Part shown: piece by piece, positions 12,214-26,937 of the stretch | How positions within the stretch are numbered: the stretch's first letter is position 1 | How the letters are laid out: the number at the start of each line of letters is the position of its first letter | Notes under the pieces: model-generated | Seen by the model: the letters and a program-made list of their open reading frames with translations, nothing else | What the model was told of the DNA's origin: nothing | Database searches by the model: none | Position numbers and translations under genes: made by a program | Origin: Xestospongia bergquistia | Taxonomy: Eukaryota > Porifera > Demospongiae > Haplosclerida > Petrosiidae | Assembly (NCBI GenBank): GCA_963965975.1 | Contig: OZ014412.1 | Span: 2,978,501-3,042,500, forward strand | DNA: 64,000 nucleotides | Direction of reading: 5' to 3'

Positions 12214-13689
12214 AACACCTCTACATAGTAACCCCACCCATTTAATATAAGGTACATTAATGATCGTAGATATAACTACATGTTATATATACACACATTA
12301 GTAAATGATAAACAATAACTTAATATATATAAGGTCAAAAAGTGATTTAGTCTATCAATTTCTTTTTGAGAAACATTATCAACAATATGTAATATTTATA
12401 TAGTTCTCTGATCAACAATTACCTAGAGTAGCTGTTTCATTAATATTTTATCACATCATGTCCAGCACATGTGTATATAATGTTTGTGCATCTCCTGTTA
12501 GTGTTACAATTACATTGTTAACTTGTATTCTATATACATCATAGTTATCATACAGTTAATTAATGTCATTAACAAATATATTTGTTACATATTATATCAA
12601 ATTCCTATTGACAGTAATTAATAACAGGTCAAGTAATGTACATTAATTATTTGTAATACAGTCTTTAACAAATCATACCAAAGTATCTCATCTTTATAAA
12701 GTTTATCTCTATTCATATGATTATTTGACTTGTAGTAACATGTCTAGATTGGTATACTATTAGATTGGGTATATGTTCTGTATATGGTTTACTGAACTAG
12801 CAGCATTGTATGTATAAAGAGTTGAGTTGTACACATTGTGTAATTTACATTATAATAATGTGATATTAGATTGGACATATATGTTATGATATGTGATTTA
12901 CTGAACTGACAGTTTGTATCCTTACATATGTAATAATGACAGCTGTGTTATTGTTGATACATTTTTAAAAATCATTATATTAGTAAACTAGTAATTAATT
13001 ATAATACAGTTGTACATGTACAGAGTATAGAGTGGCTGGCAACAAATTATAGATTGATGCTATCAATTTAAAGTATCATAATCTTGTTTGTTCTGTCAAC
13101 ATATCTAGATACAGAGCAGACCTCTTATTGTATGTTTGTCTCTCCTTGGGTAACTGTTATGATATGAAATTTACTGAATTGGTCAGCATTGATTCTACTC
13201 ATAGGGTAAGTTTATGACATTATATGTAACTACAGTGAGAAGTAGTGAATACCTTCAATCCAATGTTTATACAACTTAAAGATAGATAACATTTTTGACT
13301 TTCATTGTTATCATAACATTAATGTGACTGTCATCTAAACTATAATTTACAATTATTTCATGCCATAGCTAATAATACAGCTATAATTGTTATCTTATTT
13401 GAATGTCTTGAGATGATTGATTATAATGTTAATAGTTTGGTTTATTGAGTTCATATTTTATGATCAACCAATTAATATATATTAACCAAATAATTTATTT
13501 TATGATCAACCTGCTTGATGGATATGTCTAATGACATCTTAATGAATAAAGTTCATAAATTTTATTTAATAATATTATCATTAGTACATTCCTCTGGTCA
13601 CCTTCATACTTGATTTTATAGTGAAATTTCATTCATAATTTATATGATCATAATATTAAATTATATAATGTTAACTGTACAATGTACTT
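12214..13689. other. Intergenic, shared with 52282-53753
   Basis: No exons. Aligns by eye with the interval between B3 and A6 over most of its length (for example GAGTATAGAGTGGCTGGCAAC near 13022 and 53089). Such conservation is expected from the segmental duplication and is not evidence of function. Confidence 0.55.
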
Positions 13690-15837
13690 TTAGTATTTTA
13701 TCACACCATATGCAGCACATGTTTTCATCTCTAGTTCAGTAGTAGATAGTGTATTAGTGATCATATTAACATTCTCATATTGAGGTTGAAATTGATGAGG
13801 GATAGTATCTGTTAGTGGATTAACAGGAGATGGTACAGTACCTACAATGGATAATATTATTTACAAACTATTCCCACTGTTGGTATTACCTTGTCTCAGT
13901 GACTTAGTTCTTCTTATCCAACATATCACTATATGTACTAGTACAGTACATACCAATATTAGAACTGACACACCCACTAGACTACCTATATATTACAGTA
14001 ATACATTATACAGTATACATAATAATATAATTATATGACAACAGTTTTCATTTTGATAGTTAACTATTTACTAACTTATAATAATATAACTACTAGTGTT
14101 TATATTATTGTCATATTTATTACCTCCTAATATACCAGCAGCTGTTATAAACACATTATTAACTTGTGTATCACCTATATAACATACATAGATATAATAA
14201 TGATAACAAATGTACTAATGATTACTTACTGGTCGAGCAGTCACATGATCCTGCTATAACCATTGATACTGGACAAGTAGAAGGAAATACTGTTATCATA
14301 GAAACATAATGTGATACAAGACAAGACATTTCAAGAGATGTGTAAGTTGGTTCCAATCCAGTAATAGTGATATTAGTAGATGATATTGCCCAGTCATCTG
14401 ATAATCTATCCTCCTTTTCAATATCATACATATTATATATACCACTAGGTAGATCATATGTACATCCAATTACTGTATTACTACATACTGGAGAACACAT
14501 CAATGATATGTTACTACTGTAGGTAGAAGAGGTTAATGAAATAAGACAACCTTTAACAATAGCTCCTCTTATAAAATGACAGCTGTAACATATTCTACCA
14601 ATATTACTTAGGTCATTATATAGGGTAGCTTCAGTAATATCATATGTACCTAATGAATGAGAAAATATTTATAAGTCATTTATAATGTACTTACTTAGTA
14701 CAGTTGATTCTGTTATATCAATAACAGCTCCACTTGGTAATGATAAAGTCATTCTTGTCTTCCATATTTTATTCTCAGTTATATTTACAATATAGATGGT
14801 AACAACAATAACTCCTTCATCAGTTAGAATTATTGGACTATTTAGAAATATAGAAGAACTATCTTCATTGTATATAACAACATTTAGTTGAGCTGACTCC
14901 ATTGTATGTGGACATTGTTGAAGTTCCTAATATCACAAACATGAGGTATCTAGAGATATCATAATGTAACTTACCAAATCATATATTATTATATTTAGTA
15001 TCCAACTATTAACTGATCTGATAAAGGTAGTTGTTAAATTACTTATATTAACTAAAATGAAAGTAACAAATTATACATTAGTAACCATAGTGATAATACC
15101 TCCTGTTACATGTAATGATGTAGTAGTTATCTCTCCTTCTCCAGCTGAGTTATTACCAGCTACACTAATTGTATATGTACCAAATTGACTGGGACAGTAC
15201 TGCCATGTTGTAGAAGATGTAGTGTTCTGTGTAACTAGTTCTCCTCCATAAGTAACATTGATGATATAACCAGGTATGGATACCAGAGAGAAGGGAGGAG
15301 ACCAGGAACAGTTTACATACTGACTTTGTACATGACATTTCAAGTTGTTGACAGCAGCTAGTTCACCTAATGAGAGGACATATATCAGAGAGTATATCAG
15401 AGAGTGTGTTACCTTGTATTCTCAGAGTAGATTCACTGAAATTAACATAGAGACTATTAGGATCCATAGCATTCAAAAGCCCTGAGGCAATACATATCAC
15501 TTCTGTATTGTTATATTGAGGGTATCCATATATTGTAAGATTAGACTGTTGTGGTCCTCCAGTTGTAACAATACCAAGTTGTATAATCTCATTATGACCA
15601 TAAGCTGTTCCATTAACATTCCAACCAATATTGACACTGGAATGATCCACTGAACATTGGTAATGTGCTAGTTGATAGACCTCAATGTTAGGAGATGGAG
15701 TAAATATGAATTGAACAGCTATATAATAAAACTAAACAAAATAGTACATTAGTTATTAATATAATCATACCTGTACATTTTAATATAATAGATACTAACA
15801 ATATCAGTAGTAGCCATGTTGTCTTCACTAGATCCAT
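13690..15837 (-). CDS. A2: Ig/FN3 receptor with YENV-tail, complete (555 aa)
   Basis: Nine exons sum to 1668 nt in frame: 15771-15837, 15413-15718, 15100-15366, 14975-15051, 14695-14926, 14230-14649, 14124-14174, 13890-13985, 13690-13841. Residues 1-22 are a signal peptide; 23-124 Ig-like (CSVDHSSVNIGWNV, later ICIASG); 125-213 FN3 (CSWSPPFSLVSIPGYI); 214-316 D3, a private domain with NITENKIWKTRMTLSL; 317-456 D4, cysteine-rich (ICYSCHF, GCLISL, CSPVC, SCDC); 457-473 stalk; then the TM helix GVSVLILVCTVLVHIVI followed by WIRRTK. The cytoplasmic tail (506-555) is the type 2 tail with QYENV and the end CAAYGVIKY. Only one tail exon is present, after a 48-nt intron. It is the duplication partner of A6. 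Likely a type I cell-surface receptor; ligand unknown. Confidence 0.88.
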
Positions 15838-16079
15838 ACTGAGTTTATCATTACATCATTATTACATCACTACATATTATAGTAAGATTCTGATAACAGT
15901 TAGTAATATAGTATATATTATATTAAAAGTTGACATAATAGTTTGTGTAGTATTATATTTTATTTACTAAATAAACAGAAATTGGATAAAAGTAATACAT
16001 TGTACTGTTTAATACATGTGTATTATATTAATGTATTAAGAATACAACATTCCTTGACAATTAACCAATATATGTACAT

Positions 16080-17660
16080 GTCCACTTAACTCCTATTAAT
16101 AATAATACATCTGTTGATGGTCAAGGTAGTGGACAGTTTGAAGGAAATACATTTATAGGAACTGTAAATATGGGAGATTTACCAGATAAAAAGAAATGGT
16201 TGATATCATTTAGTTTAGTATATAACAGTGGATTATATATCAATGTATCACAACCTACTGTATTTAGTAAGTTAATATATTATATTGTATTATCATATGT
16301 ATATGAAACTTGTCTACTAGCTACATTTGATGTACAAAATGGTAATTTAGAAGTTGCAAATTCAACTATTGGAGAAGTTTGTTTTACTTGTCACTTTGTT
16401 ATTGATAGTCAATTGCAAGGATGTTATATTGAATATGAATGTCTCAAAACAGATTTCAATGGAAATGTTACAATTAACAGAACAAAAAGTTAGAAGAAGA
16501 AGTGCTCCTCAAGGACATACATTTATAGGAAATGTTAACATAGGAATATTATCAGACAATAAGATATGGAACTTGACTTTTAGACTGGAGTATTATAGTG
16601 GTTTTTTGATTAACACATCAGCACCAGAAAAACTTAGTAAGTAACTTGTTTTTACATGAGCTTGTTTGTTTTTAATATTTGTAGGTACATTTGATGTACA
16701 AAATGGTAGTTTGATGGTCACAAATTCAATTACCAGAGAAGTTTGTTTTATTTGTTATTTTCTTGAGTGTAGTCAATCACAAGGATGTTATATTGAATAT
16801 AACTCACTTATAACAGACTACTACAGTGGTAATATTACCATAGTGAGAACATAAGTAGATACCAGTACTGCTAGTAAATGTGTGACAGGAATATATACCA
16901 GTAACTATAATATGACATTTTATGATATGGATTATAACAATGCACCATATACTACTGAGTATGCTGTAAAACTAACTAATCAATTAGTGACTGGACTAAA
17001 TCCTATTCTTACTCTAACTACTACATCAAGTGTAGCAGTTATTAATACATTGTCATTAATAACTAATGTTATATTATCATCTCCATCACCTACTACATTA
17101 TGTACGACTGTGATAATAGTAAGTTATTATTAATATTATAACAATTGAGTTCATATTATTACAGCTACTACAGTGGGGAGTGTTCAAAGAGATCTAATAA
17201 TAGGTAATACTAATATGATAACTTCTAGTCTAGTTAACGAAATATATCACAATATATTGTAGGTAGTATTACTGGTAGTCTAGTGGGTGTGTTAGTTTTA
17301 ATACTGGTATGTACTGTACTAGTACTTATAATAATATATAGGATAAGAAGAACTAAGTCACTGAGACAAAGTACAGTTAACTACATTTTATATACACACT
17401 CTTTTATATAAATTACTACTAGATACTGTACAACATCAAGTGATGACTGGTATACCTCATTATGAGAATATTACTAATTACCATCATACTACTAAACTAG
17501 AGATGACCACATGTGCTGCATATGGTATGATATAATATTGGCCAATAACAGTGTGTGTGTGTTTGTATACATAGTATTGAGTTATGATCTCACTTGAATA
17601 TAATATATTATTACATTGTAGGTACTGTACCATCTCTCTATATAAATGTTTTTAGAATGC
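16080..17660 (+). pseudogene. A8: inverted cassette with two D3-D4 units, TM exon and tail of an A receptor
   Basis: On the plus strand, opposite to its neighbours, lie a D3-like exon (about 16080-16269, KKKWLISFSLVYNSGLYIN), a D4 first half (16323-16490, CFTCHF, GCYIEY) fused to a second D3 segment (16505-16635, NKIWNLTFRLEYYSG), and a D4 exon from 16685. In the latter, AGAACATCAGTAG of the paralogs reads AGAACATAAGTAG, an in-frame stop at 16852-16854. Then come a stalk exon, a TM exon (17263-17370) and a type 1 tail (17423-17535, HYENI). A type 2 tail begins at about 17622 but is cut after six codons. No signal peptide, Ig or FN3. The cassette is absent from the duplicate at 56.1-56.4 kb, so it was inserted in this copy or lost from the other. 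Confidence 0.75.
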
Positions 17661-17689
17661 AACCTTTCTGGAAGATAATCCATCACGTC

Positions 17690-17885
17690 TACTTGCCCAC
17701 TTAACTCCTATTAATAATGACACATCTCCTGTTAATGGTCAAGGTAGTGGACAGTTTGAAGGAGATATATTTATAGGAATTGTAAATATGGAAGTCTTAC
17801 CAGATAAAAAGAAATGGTTGATATCATTTAGTTTAGTATATAACAGTGGATTATATATCAATGTATCACAACCTACTGTATTTAG
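17690..17885 (+). pseudogene. Solo D3-type receptor exon (plus strand)
   Basis: Encodes the D3 pattern with GSGQFEGDIFIGIVNM and KKKWLISFSLVYNSG, ending at a good donor (TATTTA-GTAAGT). It is a near-copy of 16080-16269 and of 56140-56335, and no neighbouring exon completes a gene. The repeat on both sides of the A8 cassette suggests that A8 sits inside a duplicated D3 exon. Confidence 0.65.
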
Positions 17886-18539
17886 TAAGTTAATATATTA
17901 TATTGTATTATCATATGTATATGAAACTAGTTACATTTGATGTAACAGTAGTATAGCAATATAGTGTATTATATACTGGTACATAGTAATATTTACTACA
18001 ACAGTACATCATACTCTAATTAGTATGTGCAGCTGCTAAGTTATCATCTACACTTGATATACATCATTATGTGACTAATAAGAATGTAAGTTGATAACTC
18101 ATTTTGAGTTTGTCTTCAATAATATGAAATTAGTCAACATTAAATGTATTCAATGTATTAATATGTATTCTATGTGGTTATATACATGTACATCTACATG
18201 TATATTGTGATATGTTCTATAGTACATATATTGGTACATGTAGTTATCATACTTGATAATGAATGATAATATTGACAGCTGCTATAATAATACAAGGTGA
18301 TTATGTGAAGCTCATATTAATAAATTAATAACTAGTCATAATAAAAACTAAATAACAACTTAAAATAAAACATGACATAATAAAATAATGAACTAAAAAG
18401 TTAAAAACATATTGTTATCGTTTTAAAGGTGATGTGTAGAGGAGGTTACTGTTGTTGATTGTCCTCCATTATTGTAAGAACCCTGGGTTGGGACCAAGAT
18501 TAGGAGGACATGGTGAAAGTTGTGGTTTTCCTAACTGAG

Positions 18540-19404
18540 TCTGAATCATAGCATTTTTTTAGAGAGCTTCTGTTAATAACAAAAAAGAGAATGGTAACTA
18601 TAGCAACATTGATATATCATGACATGTAATACCTTATTAAGGTCAGTCGATACCTTGATATCAGTGTAGATAACAGACTCCTCTATATTTGATGTAGAAG
18701 GTACCATTGGTGTGTTTGTAGAAGCATTGTCTATTTCATCATAAATAATATCTCCAGCTACTTTCGGCTCAGCTCTGGCTCCAATTGGTTTGTTTATCTA
18801 ATATGATACAAGTTATTATGACATAGTGAACTGTGTTATCTCTTACTTCATTATTTAGATTAGATTATAAAATTATTTATCAACATAGTAATAAATCTCA
18901 CATTGATGTATTCCAACTTAACCATAACTGGAGACACCAGTAAAGGCCAGTTGATGACATATCACATCACCTTCATTATAATCAAAAGAACTATCATCAC
19001 AAATGTTACCCCAAGTACTAAGATAGTAAATCTTTACTATACCTGAACTATAGGGTGAGTTGGTGAGTAGGTACCATTTCTCAGTAGATGTAGTGCTCCA
19101 ACACCTGAATACACAAGCATACAATATGTATAGTGTTGTGTATAAAATATGTTATATTAGTCATGCATATCATATGCTATCAAGTAAGTTAGTTTATTGC
19201 AAATGTTATATACACAGGAAAATAATGATAATACAAAATGCATTTAAATCAAAGATAACATAAAAGAGAAAACTCTGTAATATAAAATCAATTATTAGTT
19301 AGCTATAATCCGTACTTCTCTACAGTTAATTTTCAGTGTCCATTGGCAGTTGAGAACAAAGTAAGAAAAACAAAAAAGATCAGAGAGAGTTTTATTATAA
19401 CCAT
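18540..19404 (-). pseudogene. S1: SRCR receptor remnant with twin-ITIM tail
   Basis: A signal-peptide frame starts at 19404 (MVIIKLSLIFFVFLTLF), but its donor region is deleted compared with S2. The SRCR exon (about 18940-19110) shows the start of the fold, TWGNICDDSSFDYNEGD and VICHQLAFTGVSSYG, and then a stop. Its first part is out of frame with the rest. A tail exon (about 18650-18795) encodes IIYDEI and VIYTDI, both fitting the ITIM pattern [VILS]xYxx[ILV]. The last exon has a base missing in an A-run relative to S2 (18556-18563), which truncates the C-terminus. No TM exon was found. Clearly decayed; originally probably an SRCR-type inhibitory receptor. Confidence 0.65.
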
Positions 19405-19797
19405 CACTAAAATGGCAGACGAGAGCTGCTAGGAGGATTGTTGTATAACACAGATCTAATAGCACAGTACCACTATTAAATTAATAAGTGTTAAATGTGG
19501 TAAATACATGTAGATCTGATGATACATAGAGACACTCACTAATCTATTTAGTATTGATGAGATTGATATTGTTGCCATGACAACTACAAGGTTATCTGCA
19601 TATATTATGACCAGTCGATTTACTTGATGGATATGTCTAATGAATTCTTACCAAATAAAGTTCCATAAATTTTCTTTAATATTATTATCAGTACATTACT
19701 CTGGTCATTCTCATACTTGATTTTATAGTGAAATTTAATTCACAAATTTATCATGATTATAACATCAAATTATATAACATCAGCTGTACAATGTACT

Positions 19798-22141
<2,344 letters not shown>

Positions 22142-22434
22142 ACTGAATTACTCATTACATCATTATTACATCACTACAAATACACTGATAATACACTATA
22201 TAACAGTATATCTTATGTAATTGGAATAATATAACATAAACATAACAATTATGGGGTTAATAATAATTTTATTATTATATTATCAGTTAAATGTGATTTA
22301 TAGTTTGAAGTACATTAGTCAAACGTGTTCATAAAGATATTGTAAAATTAAACAACACTTTATTAACATATTAAAAACATACACACAGGAAGAGAGAGTA
22401 CACTGTAGTTAGTTAGTTAGTTATAGTTAGTTAG

Positions 22435-23400
22435 TTATTGTTTTATAATAATACCATATGCATCACACTGCTTCATTGTAATCATGTCAGTGATAACCTC
22501 ACTGTGTTTAGTTCCTACAATAACATATTAATGAAATATTTATTAGTTTAAGATTGTAGAATAAAAATTAATTTTATTAAAATTAACCAATTTATAAATT
22601 ACTTTTGTGGATTGCTATATTTGGTTAACATGAAATAATTCATTAATTGAGAAAATTAATTAAACAGTGATTACTTTAATAAATTTGTTTTTAATAATTA
22701 TCCACTCATACAAAATACTTATTAATTTTTACAGTGATACAATGAATTATTAAATTACAGAAATTTTGTAATACAAATATAATATAATAAAAATGTATTA
22801 GATATCTTTCTATAACTGATAGACATTGGATACTCTCAAACATGTTTATAATTAATATTTGTTATTTCATTTTCTATATGTTCAATTTCTAGTACATAAG
22901 CCACAACTACTATTGTCATTACTTTTAATAGAGAATTTCATATTACTGAGATAATACTAACCAATACTATTAAGATTATATCCAACAATACTAGAGTATC
23001 TTACATTAACTGTGTACTTAGTAGTTTCTACCTTAAAAGATGACATGTTGTCTGGTTTGATGGAATAGATACCACTCTTATTCTGTCCTTTTGTCAAAGT
23101 ATCAAGACAGTCAAGATAATGACCTTCAGGAGTAGTAGGTGGGCAAAACAAGTACAGTTGTATATTCTATTTTCCTTTCTCATTTAGTTCTATACATGTA
23201 CAAAAGATATCTTGATCTTCCTTATCTACAGTTTTACAGCTATAAAGATACTCTTTAAGAAAGAGTCAGTAATAACAAAGAGGACAATAGTAACATTATA
23301 AAGAAACAATACTATTACTTTACTGTATATACCTGATGGACAGTTTGTGTGCCACACCACATATGTAGACAGCAATAGGTAGAAAAAGAACAATTTTGAA
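22435..23400 (-). pseudogene. F1: remnant of a fibrinogen-domain gene ending in a type 3 tail
   Basis: The type 3 tail exon (22435-22514, 80 nt, phase 1) encodes EVITDMITMKQCDAYGIII and stops. It is related to the A-receptor tails by the CxAYGxI end. To its right, the exon ending at 22972 encodes the start of a fibrinogen-related domain (LDCLDTLTKGQNKSGIYSIK) and ends in phase 1 with YSSIVGYNLNSIG. A hydrophobic leader-like frame lies at about 23330-23390 but has no ATG. No TM exon was found and most of the fibrinogen domain is missing. The duplicate F2 keeps a different part of the domain. Probably a pseudogene; the tail exon itself is intact. Confidence 0.55.
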
Positions 23401-23946
23401 AGAAAAGAATGTTTTATTAAGACACTTTATAAGAATACTGTGCTGTGACTTCGGACACTAAATGTCTCTTAAAATAGGCTGGGATTGGAGTACCAGATCA
23501 TCATTGTATCTACTTACTCATACTCTTACCTGTTCAGTACTGATGTGATAGTAAACAAACCATATCTAGATACTATAAACATATAGTATCTATTCTTAGA
23601 TGTAGTAGATAGCATTATCTTATCAATTGAAAAACAAATGTTCATTGATATGTCAGTTCTCTGTTGTTCAGTATTATTGGAACTGACTTATCATTAATAG
23701 TCATATCAACTAATTAATAGTCAATGATTGTTAATTATTAACAAAATTTTGTCTCTTTAAATTTAAAGGAGTAGTTATCACCTTTCTAATTATATCAAAT
23801 TATTTCACTAATAGATACTCTGTGATAATTGGATGTATTAAGGTAGGATTAAAGACACCAATACCTTTCCACTATATAATACACAAATCATTAATATCAT
23901 TGTTATTATTTTTCGGCAGTACCAGGGTATTTTTCCATGGGAAGCC
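23401..23946. other. No supported gene; shared with 62220-62748
   Basis: AT-rich, duplicated at the right end of the window. No exons recognised. Confidence 0.45.
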
Positions 23947-24129
23947 ATTTGTATCAAAATTGAATGTATTCAACAGTATAGTTACAAGTTATGATTTACT
24001 TTTTAATGCTCATTATTATTTAAATTAACTTATGATTTATTAATTAAATAAGAAGTAAATCAAAAGATATTTAATAAATAATGATTTATTTAATATATCG
24101 AGATAATTTTCCAATTTTGATACAAACGG
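23947..24129. mobile_element. MITE family M1, best-preserved copy
   Basis: About 183 bp with terminal inverted repeats: TTTGTATCAAAATTG at the left end and its complement CAATTTTGATACAAA at the right. The AT-rich interior has partial palindromes and no coding capacity. Related copies lie at 62749-62969 (partner in the segmental duplication, with an expanded interior) and, degenerate, at 2488-2736. It lies immediately beside a fibrinogen-domain remnant. Confidence 0.7.
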
Positions 24130-24290
24130 CGTCCTATATCTTTCTACATTATGTGTTTATTCAGTAATACTGTTTCCAATATTGAATGTAGAGTATTGGG
24201 CATAATCTATGTTGTCTCCAAAGTATTCAAGATCTACTTGTAGAGTATTTGCTCCATTTGGTATAAGACAATTTACTTTACTCAAACTTA
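24130..24290 (-). pseudogene. Fibrinogen-domain mid-segment relic
   Basis: Reverse-strand frame NTLQVDLEYFGDNIDYAQYS followed by TFNIGNSITE and a stop. This matches the LRVDL...Y A.YSSF.VG region of fibrinogen C-terminal domains. The MITE lies on its 5' side (gene orientation), and no N-terminal half is adjacent. A copy lies at 62970-63140 and related fragments at 28030-28260 and 27535-27640. Confidence 0.6.
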
Positions 24291-24793
24291 ATCAAAATTC
24301 TCTACTAAGTTTATCAAAACCTTCCTCATAGAATTAAAAACTATTTCTTATCAATAATTAACAATAATAAAACAATATATTATTATTGTGTACTATGACT
24401 GATTTTATTATCATTGTTGATCTCTTATTGATAAAATATGTGAGGACTTAGTCAACAAGTTTATTGTGATACTGGTGAAGACAACAGATCTATTGTAGTA
24501 GTTAAGTTTAGTAATGTTGACATTGTTTCAATTAATTTAAAACAATAATTTAAAAATTGAAAACTTTATTATTATTACAAATCAATTAACTTAATTAAAG
24601 TTATCATTTATTAATACTCATTATTAATAATATTAAAATATTTAATATTAAAACTAATATTATGTGTTGTTCTGTAATGATAAAGAAAAATGTATGAAAT
24701 CAATTGACTACAATTTACTATTATTGATTATATTAATGAGTAAAGTCATATTTTGTGATGATTTATTAACAAAACATTAACAAATGTATTAAG
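24291..24793. other. AT-rich spacer 3' of R1, repeated three times elsewhere
   Basis: Probable 3' flank of the reelin-like gene. Closely repeated at 28260-28757 and 63140-63620, and in part at 43180-43428. No coding signal. Confidence 0.5.
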
Positions 24794-26867
24794 TTATGAA
24801 CAAGAACTAGGTCTTGTAGATGGACAAAAAATAAACCTAGTTAGAGCATTTTCTTTTAAATGAAATCTTTTTCCAGTGTTTTCAACTTGACAGCAATATT
24901 GTTTATAAAGAGAGGGTCCATGTTGTTCCATATTACAGTCAGCCATACAATGAGAGAATCCCTGTCTTATACTAGGAGTTGGTAACACTAACAAAAGAAA
25001 AGAACTGCAATTATAACTAACCACTGTAAGTAATGTATATGTTATGTTGTCATAGTGATGATAAAATATGATTGTTTGATATAGTATCTTTGTACCACAT
25101 CACAGTAATGATATTATGTTAATATAATATGAAGTATTTTAATGTATTATATTGTATTATTAGATAATTAATATGTTATAATTAAATTAATGGCTTACTT
25201 ACTAGGGTCTATTGCTTGTTAATTGGTAAGGTAATCCTTTAAAAATAATCTAATACTATTTTCCAATTAAAATTTATTGATCATGTCAAGATAAGTCAAG
25301 ATAATCATGTATACATACCAGACTATGTTATTAATTAACCAATTAAATTTTTACTCTAATTATTAAAACTATCCTTTTATAGAATAAGAGGTGATTGATT
25401 TATTGGTAGTTAGCTCCTCCTAACATTTACCAAATCATTCATACTACTTGTTTCAGTAGGTTAATACTAGTCAAACTGATCATACTTGTTTTATACTAGT
25501 CAAACTGGTCATACCTGTTTCAGCTATTGCAATACTGGTCAGACTACTCACACTTGTTACTGAGGGTTCAATACTAGAGGTTGTTACTGTAATTGATGAT
25601 ATGTCACAATGAGAGGAGATAGAAAGATTAGCACTACGTGGTAATGACCCATTTCCATTATCAAACATCAATGTACTCTTATTAGTATATAATGATTGGG
25701 ATATATTCCCATTATAAAGACTCCAAGATCTATAAAGAGATATTATAACATAATATAAAGAGATAGTACTCACTCATTCTTATAACATAACTCATATTGT
25801 TCCAATGTTATATTGACTTGACTAAGACTCCAGATATCTTTATTAATAGTATAGTTCTCTTGTATCCAACTCAATGAGAATTGACTGATATTATTATTAA
25901 GACATGTTGTAATTAATGTATTCTGACTACTACTAGGAGAGTAGATTGGAACGTTGTACAAACTAGTACCATTAAAATAAGGCCAGTATTTGTTACCCAC
26001 TGGTACAAAATATGCCAAAGGTGATGAGGTATCTTCAGTATGTAGAGAGAGAAGGATAACATTAGGTGATGTATCAGTACATGGACTAGGTCCAATGAAT
26101 TGAGTTAATTGAAGTAAGAAACTTATAATTCTGAAAAGAAAGAAATATATTCTATTTATTGATATATAAAGACATTACTTACATTATATTGTCATTATTA
26201 TTACAAATATTCTCTTTATAAGTAGTAGGTGAAGATGGTAGAGTAACAGGTGTAATAACTTGAAGATCCAACATTGGGGATGTTGCTTGACGAATTCCTT
26301 GATGCGTATAGTCAGGACCACCAGTAAAATAAAGACAACCATTTGAACTATCACATTGACTAGAGTTAAATGAGATAGTTGAATTAACAAGATCCCAACC
26401 AGGGCTTTCCCCATTATTAAAGTCTTGTTGATATATTTGTCGATAACATCCATTGTGTTGTAGAGATATAGTGATGTTGTCTAATGCCCACACATCACAA
26501 TTAGCATTATGTGCTCTATATATCTGATTCCATACAAAACGTACTGTTTGATTTAACAGTAGATCATTGTTAATAGTAATGTTATAAATATATTGTCCAA
26601 CAGCTGATGAGGCAGTAAATGGGACAGTATATGTGATACTATTATATGATAATTTAAGGAATGATGAGTTAATTGAACTCACTGTAGGAATACGTCCATC
26701 ATTTATAGTTGGTATCCCGTTTACATAATAGAAATGAAGTGGAACGACTGTAGTATTGTCTATTAATGCTTTAATCAGAACACCTTCATTTTGTGCATCT
26801 AATGATGAACATTGATAAGTATTATCAGGTGCATACTTGAGAACTAGAGAGAATTTTAAGTCACTAG

Positions 26868-26937
<70 letters not shown>

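Noticed and set aside
25195..25240. Small extra exon in R1 ending at a CTA-GTAAGT donor
   Set aside because: It would leave phase 2 and break the frame into the last exon, and its acceptor is not kept in R2; direct joining of 25515 to 24987 gives an exact frame.
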